This document shows, one piece after another, positions 33,150 to 46,372 of a DNA stretch of 64,000 nucleotides. The notes beneath the pieces were generated by a model that saw only the letters and a program-made list of their open reading frames with translations, had not been told where the DNA came from and did no database searches. Each line of letters opens with the position of its first letter. Position 1 is the stretch's first letter. The DNA comes from Isoetes taiwanensis (Eukaryota; Streptophyta; Lycopodiopsida; Isoetales; Isoetaceae). The stretch spans positions 4,240,567 through 4,304,566 of the forward strand of contig JAJEKV010000028.1 in NCBI GenBank assembly GCA_021234155.1, given 5' to 3'. The position numbers were made by a program, and so were the translations under genes.

Positions 33150-35335
33150 TACCTACGATTACGAAATATTAGCACATTTGACACCCACATTAGGCCCCAG
33201 CCAACATTATAGAAGTTTTATTAGCATGGCTCCCATGTCTTTATCTCCTTTTTATGCTCCCCAGTTCTAATCAGATTGGCGTGCCTTAACATCTGCAATA
33301 ATTTCTTTCGTCTGATACCTTTTCCACCCATATGATGCCAAACGCACCATGTGTTTCTAGCCTAAAGGCTCTAAGCACTACTTGCCAAACGACCAGGCCA
33401 GAGTATCCCATTGTCCGGATATGCATTGACATGTTGAGGTTTTGTTTACTGAAATGGGTTGTCATGCACGGTCTATGATGCACTTGTTGACAATGCCTCG
33501 GTATTGTATCTTGTGGTCATATGTTAAATCATCAGCAAATGTCATTTTTTCTACTATTGTTGATATAGCAACCTTTGCCAGGCCGACTTCCAAGTCCTCA
33601 CACGTGGCCAGACTCGTATCTCCCAAAACCGCTTTCCTTAAAGGAAAAAGCATGCTCGTCTGTCTATTATACCACATCAATGGTTCCTCTTTTGCACCTA
33701 CTTTTCTTATACAAGTCCAACTTCTAGTGGAGCAACTCTTTTAACATGGCTTGTCAAATCATTTTAGGTGTTTGAGGGCGTGAGTGCAGCGAAGTTATCA
33801 ATGATCAACATTCTCGGCCAGGAAAACCAAGTACGCAGTGGTGCCGAGCCGTGCCAAGGAAGTCACCTAAATGGGCTTCCCAATAACATGGAGGATAGTT
33901 AGGCGCCAATCATGGAACAAAACATAATACATGAAATAAATGGCTATTTTGTAAACATTTCACAAGAAAACTAAAGTAAACGGGAAAATTTGCCTTTCAA
34001 AAAGAAAATCTTTGTTCTCACCTTTTGCCGACCTAAGTGAGTTTTAGATCGAGTCAGCCGTGTCCTCCACCTGCATAACCCTCTAGGACAACAATTAGCC
34101 AAACTTCTACAAGAGTGGACTTGGGAAATGGATGATTAGCTTAGTGGAATACAAGATATATAGAAACCAGGAATCAATGCTGAACTGAAGTAATGGTTGC
34201 TAAACTTTATCAAGTAAGCGAAGTTACCATCGAGGAGATCATGTACCATGGAATAATCGTGACTTTTCTTGAGCTTTGAACATGTGCTAGAGTATGATTA
34301 TATGTCACACCTGGCGTCTTCGTTTTGAGCTATTATAACAAGGAAGTTGGAGTAAGAATGATTGGCACGATAAACAACAAGCTTTTCCTAGTGTCTCTTT
34401 GTCCAAAATAGAACTTTAAATAAGGATGGCTAATACCTGACCTTATGATTTTAGAAAGTTTAGCCAAAAAGACAAGAAACCAGCTTAGATGGAGAAACCA
34501 TTTAGTTTAGCCAAGTATTAGAAACTTCTAGCTCCAATCAAGTGCAGTTTTTCTTAGCTAAACCTATGTGGCTAGCATCAAAAATAGGAGCAGACTTGTC
34601 CTGGCCACGTCACATAAAGAATTAAATGTTAGGTACATGTATTTTCGGGTCTCCGCCACATGGTGGTGAAGTACCATTGACCCAAACGCACGATTTTAGC
34701 CTTATGAAATTGCACCGATAACAACATATGATAACATTGTCATTTGAGTATTAAAACCAATGCCCCGACGCCGTAACTGAACTGTTTTATTTCAGTGTTC
34801 AGTTGCACATGTATCACATGTATCATCACACACGCAACCGCTCACGTATAAGTGCCTTTAGACAGGCTGGCTGGTTGCAATGGCAACTCATAATATCAGC
34901 GTATGCTCCAGAATCACGCATACTTAGTTAGGATATACAAAGAAGATCTGATCCAGCTGTTGACCGCAGTGTGACCGCTTAAAAGAGTACAAAATGATAA
35001 GTACAAGCAGCAGTATGGCTTCTAATATGGCATTTGGCGTTAAACGCGTACAGTTACATCGCCATCGGTGTGATGCCACTGGGGAATTTAATTAATGTCG
35101 ATGGTTGTTTCCATTTTAGGTTAATGTTAATGTTAGTAAAGAGGTGGGGTTGGTTGTGTGTTTTTTTGGGCATCTGTGGAGGGTATTAACACAACAGGAG
35201 GCTTATAACCACCTGACAAAACATGCACATAATAACTTGTTGTGAATTTAGAAATCACCCCAGTATAAAATAAAATACTATGTGTTGAGCGCTACTATTT
35301 GGCAATGTCAACTTTAGTAATTACGATATGTTGCC
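33150..35335. other. No gene recognised
   Basis: Upstream of the alpha-galactosidase gene. Open stretches at 33,442-33,744 (plus) and 33,462-33,680 (minus) have no recognisable domain. The remainder is AT-rich with many stops. Confidence 0.45.
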
Positions 35336-35339
35336 TTTG

Positions 35340-35500
35340 GGCGCAGTCTAGTGGCGTGATCTTACATCGCGCCACAACCGTAGGTCACGTTCAAACATGG
35401 CCAACATCGGTCTAGTAATAGGGACCTTAAAAATACATTGCTCCGAGGTCATGGGTTCAAGTACGATCAATCGATCCCCACCAAGGTAAAATTAAAGCCC
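35340..35500 (+). repeat. SINE-like unit with two tRNA-like halves
   Basis: GTCTAGTGGCGTGATCTT...GGTCACGTTCAAAC (about 35,347-35,398) and GTCTAGTAATAGGGACCTT...GGTCATGGGTTCAAGT (about 35,411-35,464) are similar and lie in tandem. Each has an A-box-like start (as in tRNA-Pro or tRNA-Gly, GTCTAGTGG) and a B-box-like end (GGTTCAANTC) about 40 bases apart, the internal RNA polymerase III promoter of tRNA-derived SINEs. Neither half would fold as a functional tRNA. The 3' limit is uncertain. Confidence 0.5.
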
Positions 35501-35504
35501 TGCT

Positions 35505-35870
35505 ATTTACCTATTTACGTCTTGACGCTTCTGATCGTAACCACGCTAAATCGCCGACATAAAACGCATTTCTATTACGACGCCGGACGCCGTTATACGA
35601 CGCGGCCGCCATACGTTGCCGGTGAACGACGCCGCCTTTAAAGCGACGGACGAATATCGCTCAACGCATTTCACGCATGGATGCCACGGCGCCAGCTGCG
35701 CGCCGCGACGAGCTGAAAGGGCTGTCGACGCGCGTTTTGACGCCGCTAACGATTCCGCCACGCATATCGCCCACGCTGCCGGGCGGCCAGCGCGCGCGCG
35801 CCGCCGCCACGACGACATCGCCATCGCTAACGACCGCCGCATAAGAGCGCCACGAATTAACGTTTCACGC
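35505..35870. other. CpG-dense block with ACGACGC motifs, first
   Basis: A sharply bounded GC- and CpG-rich block with many CGACG and CGCC words, set in AT-rich surroundings. Both strands are open for about 95 codons, a by-product of composition. The block shares short motifs (GAACGACGCC, ACCACGC) with 36,890-37,075 and 54,400-54,920. Confidence 0.6.
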
Positions 35871-35879
35871 TGTTTACTG

Positions 35880-36889
35880 TATTGTAAATTTTTTAATTTT
35901 TAATTTTTGTGTTTTTTAATTTTTGTTTTATAAATTAAAAATAATAATAATACATTTATTATGAATTAATATATTTATTATTAAAGCCTAGTAAAATGAA
36001 TTTTAACTCATCAGCAGCTTATAAGATTTAACGCCAGCTAAATGATGTGCCAAAATATACAAAAATACAAAAATAAATGGAAGCCTAATTTTAGCTAAAT
36101 ACATTAATCAATAAATTGGTTTGCATTAATCAAATACATTAAGCATATTGAAAATTAAATGCTTTCACTGGCAAAGTGTTTTGCAAAACAACGACGTATA
36201 GAGGTACAATATGCACACAAATTCACCGATTAAAGTAAAATATTAGTACAAATAAACAACTTTAAAGGAAAACAGCTATGGAAACCCCACTGGGGGAGGG
36301 GTGGCGTTTCAATGACGCCTCTTGATTAAGAATTTAAATAAAGTATTAGTATTTTATTAGCTTATTGGAAAAACAAACTGAAGAGGTGCTGTTGTTGAAG
36401 TTGTGTACATTTTGCTAGGAGTGTACATGCAAAACAAAAATTCAATAAATTAGAAAGAAATAGTATAAAACTATCAAGGAAAATTTTGGAAAGAAGAAGG
36501 GTCCTGCCCCTTTAACGAATGAAAAAATTGGAAGAAGAATGGAAGAATCTGGGGCGGAAGAAAAGGCTAAGGCTAGAAGAGAGAAACCAAAATGGGAGAA
36601 AGAATACTAAGAAGATGGTATATGAGGAGGATTAAAAGTAAGAATTTGAATAAGAGGAGGAGAAGAATCGGGTATGAAGATGATGATGTGCTGGGAATGG
36701 AAAGAATATGTATGTGGAAGAAGGATGCAAGATCGGAAGAAGGTTAACGAAGGTTGAAGTAAAGAACAAATAACAAAAGCCCCAATCTACCCAAAACAAG
36801 TTTAGATTCAAAATCTGAGTTGGTTGATCCACATACCTTATGAAGCTTTAAGCACTTAGAATAGACCCAGCAGATCCCTGGCCGAAGTA
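35880..36889. other. AT-rich then purine-rich sequence, no gene
   Basis: 35,880-36,000 is nearly pure A/T. At 36,480-36,740 the plus strand is very rich in GA and GAAG words, which makes the minus strand look open (66 codons). No gene is supported. Confidence 0.5.
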
Positions 36890-37075
36890 AAACGCCTCAA
36901 AACGCCTCCTCCATAAGTTTTATTTCGGCCGAAACAAGCCGCGTGATTACCGCCGACGAATCACAGTGTCGCCGCTGGCCCCACGCCGTGACGCCGCGAA
37001 AACGACGCACAAACGTTAAGCTGAACCACGCCAATCTACGTTTTTGGGCCACAATGACGGGGTTTCGCGTGAATA
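36890..37075. other. CpG-dense block, second
   Basis: A short CpG-rich block with GCCGACGAATCAC, GACGCCGCG and AACGACGC words, related in composition and motifs to 35,505-35,870. Confidence 0.5.
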
Positions 37076-40000
37076 ACTTCAAAATTCAGACTTTTAAAGC
37101 TTTGTAGGAAACCAACAGGCAATGGCCAATAAACTAATACAGATCAAATACCCATAGTAACCTCTAAGTTTTGGGTTTCTTTTAAAATTCTAATATTAAT
37201 TACAAAGGTAAAGGCATGTAGGGTATGGAGACTATGCATTAGGTAGCCTTTTAAAAAAAGTGGATGTACGCTCAAGCATGCAAGACCGGCAGACAAAACA
37301 AGGCAATGTGTTTTATCGAGACCGGCACCAGATAAAGACGAAGGGCAAACGGAATGCCAATACTTTATTAAGGTAAAGTTATCTTTGTTCTAAATCTTGC
37401 CTTCAAACCTGCGTCGTAAAATACTTCGCAGTAGGATATATGAATTTGGATATAGATCTTGTGAAACTAATGGCGTATAGGTAGCCTAACTTAAGACTAT
37501 GTCACGCACTCCAGCATTATTACAGAAGAATGGGATATTTTTCTGGACCTCCGATACCTAGCTCCTAAGAAGATAGTCCCGCCTTATGATATATTATACA
37601 TGTGAGTAAACAGTGGAAAAGAATACTACAAAACTTGAAGACAAACATGGATAGAAGGAGCACTTCTGCAGAGGATAAGAATTTAAGAGAAAGCTAATGA
37701 TGGCACCAAAGGTAGTGGCTTCCAAAGAGGGAGCCGATCATATAGAACAGAGCGCTTTGTTCCCGAAACCCGCTTGAGGCCAATGTGTCTTCTCCAAGAT
37801 GAAAGGATATGCGGTGTATTCTCTTGGGACGTTTACTGTGGTTACACAAAAGGTAAATGCAAAAGAAAGCCCATTCCTTTGGGAGGAAATGGAACTGGGA
37901 AGGAGAGTCAGGAATCTGCTTTTAAAGAGAATCAAAATTGGCAAGCATATTACATTTAATCAGTATTAGCGGTGAGCATTAAGGCATGGTGATAGGAAAT
38001 GGGATCCCTATGAAAGATATGGAAGAGCTGGAAACAACAAAGTGCACCAAAGGAGAGGCAGTAAACCAGTTAGAGAGATCATGGAAAATGTATCTTGTCA
38101 ATACTTTCTCGTTAAATAGGAGCAAAACCCTTGTTTGATGCTCATATTCCTCGATTCAAAGAGTTATTATTATCTGGCAAAAAGATAATGGTAAGGAAGC
38201 AAGAGCCAAGAAAATCCAAGTTCCTTTATTCCTCCCTTGCACCATTACACGGACTACACGTATTGTCATTTGTACATGTTTTTCTTTCCCAATGTGCCAC
38301 TTTGTCAAGTATGAAGTGCCTTTTAGCCCATGATAGAGATTCTACTACAAAAGTTCAAGAAAGTCAAGAATCCAAACACGCTACGAATCGGGACACTTCG
38401 AGGCGGCCCGGCAGCATCTTAATGATGGGTACAAAAACTCTATATAGTCTATGGTATTTGTATTTCAGCTTTGAATCAATTAGGGCTTCAAAGATAAGGA
38501 AAGTTTTTTAGAAACATAAAACCGAAAGTTTTAGTTGTTTTACTTGGAAACAAGTTAACCGGTTAAGGCAGTTTTCACCTTGTCAATTTTGTTGATGAAA
38601 ACATATAAACCAAAGTGTAGTATCTAAATACATAGCTAAGACTTTAGACAAAGAAGTATAAAATGCATGGATTTATTAAAGTCTTAACTTTGAATAAGAT
38701 CGTGGTAGTCCTTAAGATTAGAAACCTGACTCAAAACTCTATAATAAAGGAGTAGTAAAAATCTAGAAAATAGTGGTTAGCACACAACAAAAACAAGTCG
38801 AACACAATCTCTGAATACACTAATAGATAAGTGAGCATTACATGCAAAAGTTCAGATGAACTGCTAGTAAACTTCCAAGTAAAGAAGAAAAGAATGAAAT
38901 TGTTGTTTTCGGTCTTCAATAAAGGAAAGAAAGTTTAGTAGTGAACAAGTAAGGTTTATTCTGGAAAGCCGCGGACTAGAACCATGAGGAAGCACGCCTG
39001 AATCGCGAATGTACGTAATGATAAAACCGCCGTTGATTGACTAAGGTAGTTAGGTTGGCTGTAGTAGAGTTGAAATGTTGGAATTAGCTAGGTACCTGTT
39101 TAGACATTTCTAATGCATTGGTCTTATCGGAAGTGCTTCCTATCCACAGAAGAGCAACAACAGCAAAATACTAAATGTGGTTTTACCTCTCTTTAGCACT
39201 CAGAAGATGAAGATAATCAAACCTCACTCTGTGGAGTCTCGTGACCAATTCTATTTGGAATAAAGTTAACCTCTCATTCCTATTGGATACAAGAAGCAAA
39301 AATTATGTGCCCAAACCATGATGTCCGACACTGGTGGTTGTATTAAACCCCATGGGTACATGCTTCTTAATGATTGATAGCTGAAATGCCATGAAACCGT
39401 AGACGAGTTATCACCATTAATCATCTCGATCTGAATTTGGCTCACCATACCAAATTGAATGTTGCATTGATGAAGCTTTGAACTAAAGGGAGGAATATAT
39501 GTGATCTCGCCTAACAAAGTATACAATTGACTAAGAGGAAGATAAAGCTAAACTCGGCCATTGAGTCCCGCGACAGAAGAAATAAAACTCAAATCCAAGT
39601 CTAAAGCCATTATGGAATGAATACAGATTTCACCCTAGACACAGCGATAAAAGAAAGATGGTTGTGGAAACATTAATGATGAAAAGCAGAGCTCCAATTC
39701 ACAATCGCATAATAAATATTACTTGGCTTTCATTATCGGGAAGGCTTTGTTAGTTCATGCAATGTCTGCAACTGTGTAGTCATGGCGAACTACAACTCCT
39801 CGGCGCCTATTAGCCGCAGTTCTGCTAGATACATCGAACAGAGGGGTAACAATTGCACCAAAATGGAAGATGATATTCAAGGAAAAGACAAGAAATGTGA
39901 CAAAGATAGCCTAAGTTATCCATATGGGCAAGCAAAAAGGTCACACATGGCTTATTCCACTATCTACAAGTGGATGCATTCTAATCTTTAAAAGAGTGTG

Positions 40001-40374
40001 GAGAAGTTTCCATATTTTAAGTGGAAGTAACCCAGGGCTAAAGGAAATGATCAGGATAACATGTGACATGGTTGAACTGGCGTAGCTGGTATATGCTCAA
40101 TAACCGATTGTGGCCTTCGCATACGTCACCAGGTAATGATGCAGTTTCAAGGAGAAAACGCGACACCACCCTCTTAAAGATGGCCTGCCGCTATCCGGAG
40201 GAAACATTACCCTATCAATGATCACAGTTACGTATCCACAAAGCGATTTGGGGCCAGGTATGCCCAACACTAGATGGCTATACGAGAAGAGAGGCATGGA
40301 ACCCATCATTCATGTCAATATAGAGTTTGTGTCTCAAAGTTAACAAGCAAAGCAAGAAGAGCAAAGTTACAAAC

Positions 40375-40538
40375 CTGTGTCATCGACTATGAGGGCATAC
40401 CCACTAATTACTTGTTGAACCAGAGGGGAAAGGCCTAGCACAGTCAAAATTCTGCAATTGAGCACCGGAGTAATCGAGGAATCACCACAAAATTGTCTCG
40501 AGGCCGTAACCAATCTAAGGATGGTGTCGCAAAGAATC
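40375..40538 (-). pseudogene. Candidate exon in segmental repeat, copy 1
   Basis: The minus strand is open and reads ILCDTILRLVTASRQFCG, then ITPVLNCRILTVLGLSPL and GYALIVDDT, ending with donor CACAG/GTTTGT. An internal acceptor (CAATTGCAG/AATTTT) could make the exon shorter (77 nt). The copy at 45,690-45,900 keeps both splice sites but not the frame. The product is unknown. Confidence 0.35.
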
Positions 40539-40714
40539 TTCAATGTAATGACAAATAGGTATGACAAAGATTTATTACTACCTCGTTTTTATATTAAAAG
40601 TAGAAATCTAATTTGCAAAGTTGCATTGAGACTAAAAGTAAAAGGTTACTTGCCTGAAATATACTTAACTTCTAGTTCCTCTTCCTTCTCAATAAAAGAA
40701 AGCTAAGGACTAAC

Positions 40715-40824
40715 CTTAATGGAAGTGCGAATAGCCTGGAGCCGCTGGTCTAAAATGGAAGGCACCCATGCCATCGATGTCGGGGTAATGCCATCGGTCC
40801 ATGCCAGCGTAAAGTCACATTAGC
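40715..40824 (-). pseudogene. Candidate exon in segmental repeat, copy 1
   Basis: On the minus strand the segment ends CATTAAG/GTTAGT. One frame reads LAWTDGITPTSMAWVP and SILDQRLQAIRTSIK. The same exon in copy 2 has a clean acceptor (TATCTTGCAG/GCTAAT), which in copy 1 is mutated to CTTGCTGGG. I do not recognise the protein. Confidence 0.4.
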
Positions 40825-41000
40825 CCCAGCAAGATACAAAGATCCACCTGGTCTTGAGCTAAGAAACCTTGATTGTAACTAAAACGTTTGTATCAAGGAG
40901 TTAGGGCGGTCTAATGGAGTAATGACTATTGTTCAACAGACATCCGCGATTCCGTCTCTAAGGACCTGGCCAGTGGAAGATGGTAGGCCCTCAAGGTAGA

Positions 41001-42440
41001 GAAGTGCAAAAGAAAATAGTATCTGCTCTTATCCAAAAATATTGACAAAGTTTGTATTCTAAGATCATACATAGACATATAAAAGATGATATTAGGGGAG
41101 TAAAAGTGGATATAAATTATGGAGAATACCATGTTTGTTCGGAAATATATTGAAAGCCCTTAAAGAAATTTGCTATAAACCATTTTATGTCTTGCCCAAG
41201 AAAGAGGAACCCAACGCCTGCCCAATCCAAATGTAGCAGGTTTCATAGACGAAGAAATATACATTAGGGACGACCAATATTGAATAGTCCGCACAAGATA
41301 CTCAGAAATCTTCTTTTTAAGAAAGGGCTTAATCATATCCCGACAACATTAATATGGAGCATGCACAAGTGGTAATTGAAATGCGAATCGAATTTTGAGG
41401 CCATAAGCCAACACGCCCAAATATTACAAAGTTCTGAAAGGAGGAAGTTATTTTGTACAGGAGCAAAGGCTAGAAATAATCCTAAGCATACCATAAGGAA
41501 AGGGGAGCATCAAATTTATTCTCAATGATCAAATCTAGCTTGGCAAGGAAATGAATGGTCAAAATCAGGAGATATCAGAGGATAAAGCAATAATCCATGT
41601 ATCCGTCTCTAAGGCTGCAGAAAGACTAAATGGGCCTGATTTTCCTAGTGGAAGAGTAGCTTATTATACTATGGCTCAATACAAAAAGACAAGCAAGAAT
41701 GTATGTATTAAGCCGCAATCAAATATAAACTGGGCCTCCCATAGTAAGGTCTGTGGAGGGTGATAATCTTGAATCTGCACTATATAAATAGCGAGGTTAT
41801 TACAAAAGTCAGTTAGAATTATGGCCACAAGTGTCCAAGGACTTATGCCGATATTAGCACTTTGGCTATTGCCACCATCACCCAAGGATATAGCTTTTAA
41901 ACCGCAATAAATTGAAGAAGTGTTCGCTGCGTACATTATTACTAAGCAAGAAAGCATTCCAGTGACCTATCGGTAATATCCACCTGTCGTAACAACGCTG
42001 CTTGCCCCGACAAAACCAAAGAGTAATAGTCAAAATTCAATGAATGATGAAAACTGGTCACCACACAATTTTTGTTAGTAGCAAGAAAGGGCAACAAATG
42101 GCAGCCCAAACTGTAATATATGGTATGACAGTTATAGATGACTGGTCTCCGAATTGCCCAAGTACCGTACTTTAAGCCCGCCATTTACGATTAGCAACGG
42201 GCGAAAACATCATGGCCCTCGCTTCGAAACATGAAGGCGCGAAATGTCGCGCCTGCCTCAACATGTTACGCAAAACAGAAATCGATACTGTCCACGTCTG
42301 CATAGTAGGAAATTGGCTCCCGGAAACCAATAAAACAGGTTGTAACCACCAAGGGACCAGTCTTCAACCTGGCGAGTAGAGTTTCAAGGTCACCGGCTAA
42401 CAAACCAACAAGGACCACCTGGCAAACCGCTCGCCTTCAA
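41001..42440. other. No gene recognised between the segmental repeats
   Basis: No supported gene or repeat apart from a perfect hairpin AGGCGCGA-aatg-TCGCGCCT at 42,235-42,254. Short open stretches (41,676-41,957 minus; 41,942-42,184 minus) have no recognisable domain. Confidence 0.45.
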
Positions 42441-42444
42441 ACGT

Positions 42445-45400
42445 ATTAATTGCGCAAGGCATGGTGGGGTATGGAGACTGGCGCAATTAGGTATTTTAAA
42501 AGTGATGATGTGCTCAAGTACAAAGATCAAGTGCAACAAGCCAATGAGCGACTGGCAAAGACGAAATAAGGCAAACGTAATGCCATTATCCCTTTGCTTA
42601 TAGCGGTCTTTGTCTTAAAATCTGCCTTCAAACCTATGGCTCTAACATATTTCGGACATAGATCTGAAGAGGAACTAAGATAGGTGTTTAAATTTACACT
42701 AAGAGTTACGCTTAATTTTAAAAGCATTATTACGTAAAAGAATGGATATTTTTTGGACCTTTCCTGACATAATGGGTCAAGAAGATAGTCCCATTGATAC
42801 ACACATAGGAGGTTGCAATACTACAAACTTGAAGCATTAAAACATGGGATAGAAGGAGCACCGAGACATGAATTCCAAGAGAAGCTTTGTAATGATTTTG
42901 GCAAAGGAAAGTGGCTCAAACAAAGAGGATCATGTTTTGTTCCTGAACCCTGAGCCAATGTGCCCTCCGGCATGAATATTATGCATTCTCTTAGGGGACG
43001 CGACAAAGGCCAAAAGGTAAAGATGTTTTCCATCCTGGGAGGAAATGTGGAACTAAAAGGAAACTTAAAGATAACTAAAATTTGGCAAGCATATTATAAT
43101 GAATCAAAGCAATAGCAGCATTAAGGCATGATAGGAAAATGAAAGATAAGTAATGAGCTGTGAAATAAATAGTACCAAAAGGAAAACAGTGAACCATAGA
43201 GAGAACGCGGAATAAAATATGTATCTTTGTCAATATTCTCCGCCGTTTAAATAGGATAAATCTCTTGTTTGATGCCTGCTAATTCCGATTCAAGAGCGAA
43301 GCCACTTAAATCCTTCAAGGAAGTAAAAGAGTACATTGGTATATGATGAGCTGTTCCGCAATCTGGCCCGGTAACCATTACCGGGATCATCACAATGTGT
43401 ATTGTCGGTCACAGGGTTTCTTCTTTCCAATGTTTCAGCCTTTAAGGATAAGTGGAGATCTACCAAAGTTCTAAGAAAAGCCTGAAAGAATCCAACATGC
43501 TATCGATCGATAATTTGAGGCCGAGTAGCATCTTAAGATGCATAAAACTCCCATAGTCTATGATATTTGTATTTTGAACTGACCAGATGCAAGTTTTTCT
43601 AGAAACATAAACCTGAAAGTTTCGGTTGTTTTTACTTGGAACAAGTTAATCAAGTTAAGGCAAGCCAGCCTTTTGTCAATTTTGATGATGAAATATATGA
43701 ACCATGTAGCATTCAAAATACATAATAAATATGCAGTTTAAGACTTTAGACAAAGCTAATATAAAATGCATGGATTTATTAAAAGTCTTAACTTTGAACA
43801 AGATCGTGTAGTCCTTAAGACAGAAACCAGGACTAAAAAATCTGGACATACAATAAAAGGGCGATAGTAAAATCTGGAAAATAGTGTGGTTAGCACAGAA
43901 AAAACATGCTGACCAGACAATCCAAAGAACATGCACACTAATAGATAAGTGAGCATTACATGCAAAAGTCTAGATGAACCGCTAGTAACCTACAAAAGAA
44001 ATAGTAAAGAAAGAAATATATTGTTTTGGTCCTTCCCGAATAGAAGGAAAGAAAGTTTATGAACAAGTATATTTATTCTAAAGTCAAGTGACTTGTAGAA
44101 CCATAGTAGGAAGCAACGCCTTTAACCGCTCCAAGTAATGTAACGTGAATGATAAAACAGCCGAAGGATTGACTAAGGTAGTTAGGTTGGCTAGTAGAGT
44201 TGTTGCTTTGACTAGCTTAGTACCGGTTTTTCGACATTTCATTGCATTCATCTTATCCATGGGCTTCCTATCTGTTGGTATTTGTATGAGCAATACTATG
44301 CAAAAATACTCAAAATGTGGTTTTTACTTCATCTTTAATACTCTGTGGAAGATGAAGATACTCAAACTAATGTGGAGTCCGGCACCTTACCCCGCTTGGA
44401 ATAAAGTACCCTGGGCCCTATTGGATATGCAAAGAAGCAAAATTATGTGCCCAAACTATACCTGGCCCAGACACTTCGTGTTGTATTAAAAACCCTAAGG
44501 TACATGCTTTGGTTGATTGAGAAGGAAATGTTAAGGAAACCAGACGAAGTTATCAGCCATTAAATCATCCGGGATTCAAGAATTGGCCTACTTTTGATAC
44601 CAAAATTGAATAAAGTTGGAACAGATTGGGATGAAGCTTTGGAACTAGTGGAGCAAATATATAATGATCTCGCTTCCAACAAAGTATAACAATTGACTAT
44701 GGAGGAAGATAAAGCTAAAACCCGCCTTCATTGGAGTCCCAAAGATTGAAAAAAGCCAATAAAAATCAGAATCCAAGCCCACAAAGCCAACATGGATAAA
44801 GGGCCGACGTAATACAAAGCAGGATAAACAGCCCTCCTCGGGGTAAGAAGATAAAAAAGCCATGGAAGAAAAAAGATGGTTGTGGAAACATTTAATGATG
44901 AAAAGGAGTTCCACCAATACATCGCGATAATGCTCATTTATTCTCCATTATTCCTAAAAGGTCATGCAATAAGTTCTCAGTAATCAAAGTGGGAATGGCT
45001 TTAAACCAAGCACTTTCGTGCCGTTTCTTGAAACCTACAGCCGCGGAAGCCCGGGTCACGCTTAGGGATATTAACACCTAACAGAAAGGGGTGCAATGGT
45101 TACCAGCTGGTCGAAAAATGGAAAAGATGATATTCAAGAAAAGATCAAGTTAAAGGTTGATCAATGTGTTCTTCATAAGAAATGCGACAAAGATGAACAT
45201 ATCTATACAAGGCAAAAAGGTCACATGGCTTATTCCACTATTCACTGTGGATGCATTCTATCTTAAAAGAGTGTGGAGAAGTTTTCTTCATATTTTGGCA
45301 GCGATGCTAACCTAGGGCTAAAGGAAATGATTGCAAGGATAACATGACATGGCTGGACCATGCAGCTTTTGGTATATATTTCTAATAACTGGATTGTATC

Positions 45401-46372
45401 TTTCCTGCATATGTCACTGTGGCACAAATGGTTTCCATGAGAAAATTCATGAAGACTACCCTTAAAGACACAGCATAATAAATATTTTTGTCATATCTGG
45501 AGGTAAGAAACACATTTTATTGAAATGACTTTTCAAGAAAGCTGAACGTATCCATGGGCAGATTTAAAAATAGTATGCCCTAACACTAGGATGGCTATAA
45601 TATGCTTAAGAGCATTAAACCCGCATCATTCATGCGTGAATATAGAAGCGTGTTCCAGCAAATACAAAGCAAGAAGAGCAAGCAAACGAAAACCTGTGTC
45701 ATTGACCATGAGTATCGGAAAAGGTACACTCCACCTCAAATTACGTTAAACCAGAGGAAGCAAATTTAGCATAGCCGTAAAAAATTCTGCAATTGAGCAA
45801 CTAAGCACACTGAGTACCGGAGGACCCAGTCACAAAATTGTCTCAGAGGAGGGTAAAAATCCACCTAAGGATGGTGTCGCGGCAGCAACTAATGTAACGA
45901 CAAATAGGTATGACAAAGATTTTGTCATTTACTTCTGTTTTTTATATTAAAAAGTAGAAATCTAATTTGCAAAGTTGCATTGAGATTTTCTCTAAAAAAG
46001 TAAAAAGGTTATAATGTTCTAAAAATATTAACTTCTAGTTCCTCTTCCTTTCAATAAAAAGAAAAGCTAAGGACTAACCTTAATGAAAGGGGGCGATAGG
46101 GTTTGGAGCCGCTTTTGCCCAAAATGGGAAGTGTACCATATGCCATAATATAAGCCGGCATGCCATTTGTCCATGCCATGCAAAACACCCAAGCATATTA
46201 GCCTGCAAGATAAAAAAAAAAGATCCAAAGAAGGGTCTTAAGAGCTAAGAAACTTGCCGGACAAAAGTAAAATGTTTGTATCAAGGGTTATTTCTTTTGA
46301 AAGAGAGGTCTAATGAGTAATGATTTATTGTTCAACAGATATCCGTGATCTGTCCCCAAGGACTGCCGTGGA
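42445..46372. repeat. Segmental direct repeat of about 4 kb, copy 2
   Basis: This is the downstream partner of 37,190-41,000. After TTGTTCAACAGATATCCGTG and CGTGGAAG (about 46,370) the homology to copy 1 stops and the 1.1-kb satellite starts. The plus strand is open at 44,145-44,489 (114 codons) and other short stretches, but no domain is recognised. Confidence 0.8.
46079..46202 (-). pseudogene. Candidate exon in segmental repeat, copy 2
   Basis: Acceptor TTTTTTATCTTGCAG/GCTAAT and donor CATTAAG/GTTAGT are both good. The sequence is homologous to 40,715-40,824; conservation of both splice sites argues for a real ancestral exon. Indels shift the frame. Confidence 0.4.

Larger units (their letters stand above)
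37190..41000. repeat. Segmental direct repeat of about 4 kb, copy 1
   Basis: Matching blocks occur in the same order about 5.2 kb downstream: GGGTATGGAGACT (37,221 / 42,470), ATGGATAGAAGGAGCAC / ATGGGATAGAAGGAGCAC (37,648 / 42,844), GATTGACTAAGGTAGTTAGG (39,036 / 44,167), AAACCTGTGTCAT (40,372 / 45,690) and TTGTTCAACAGA (40,929 / 46,329). Divergence is substantial, with many indels. At least one exon-like piece on the minus strand is conserved between copies, so the unit probably came from a duplicated gene. Confidence 0.8.

Noticed and set aside
35340-35470. Functional tRNA genes
   Set aside because: A- and B-box-like segments are present but the acceptor and anticodon stems do not pair, so a SINE head is more likely.
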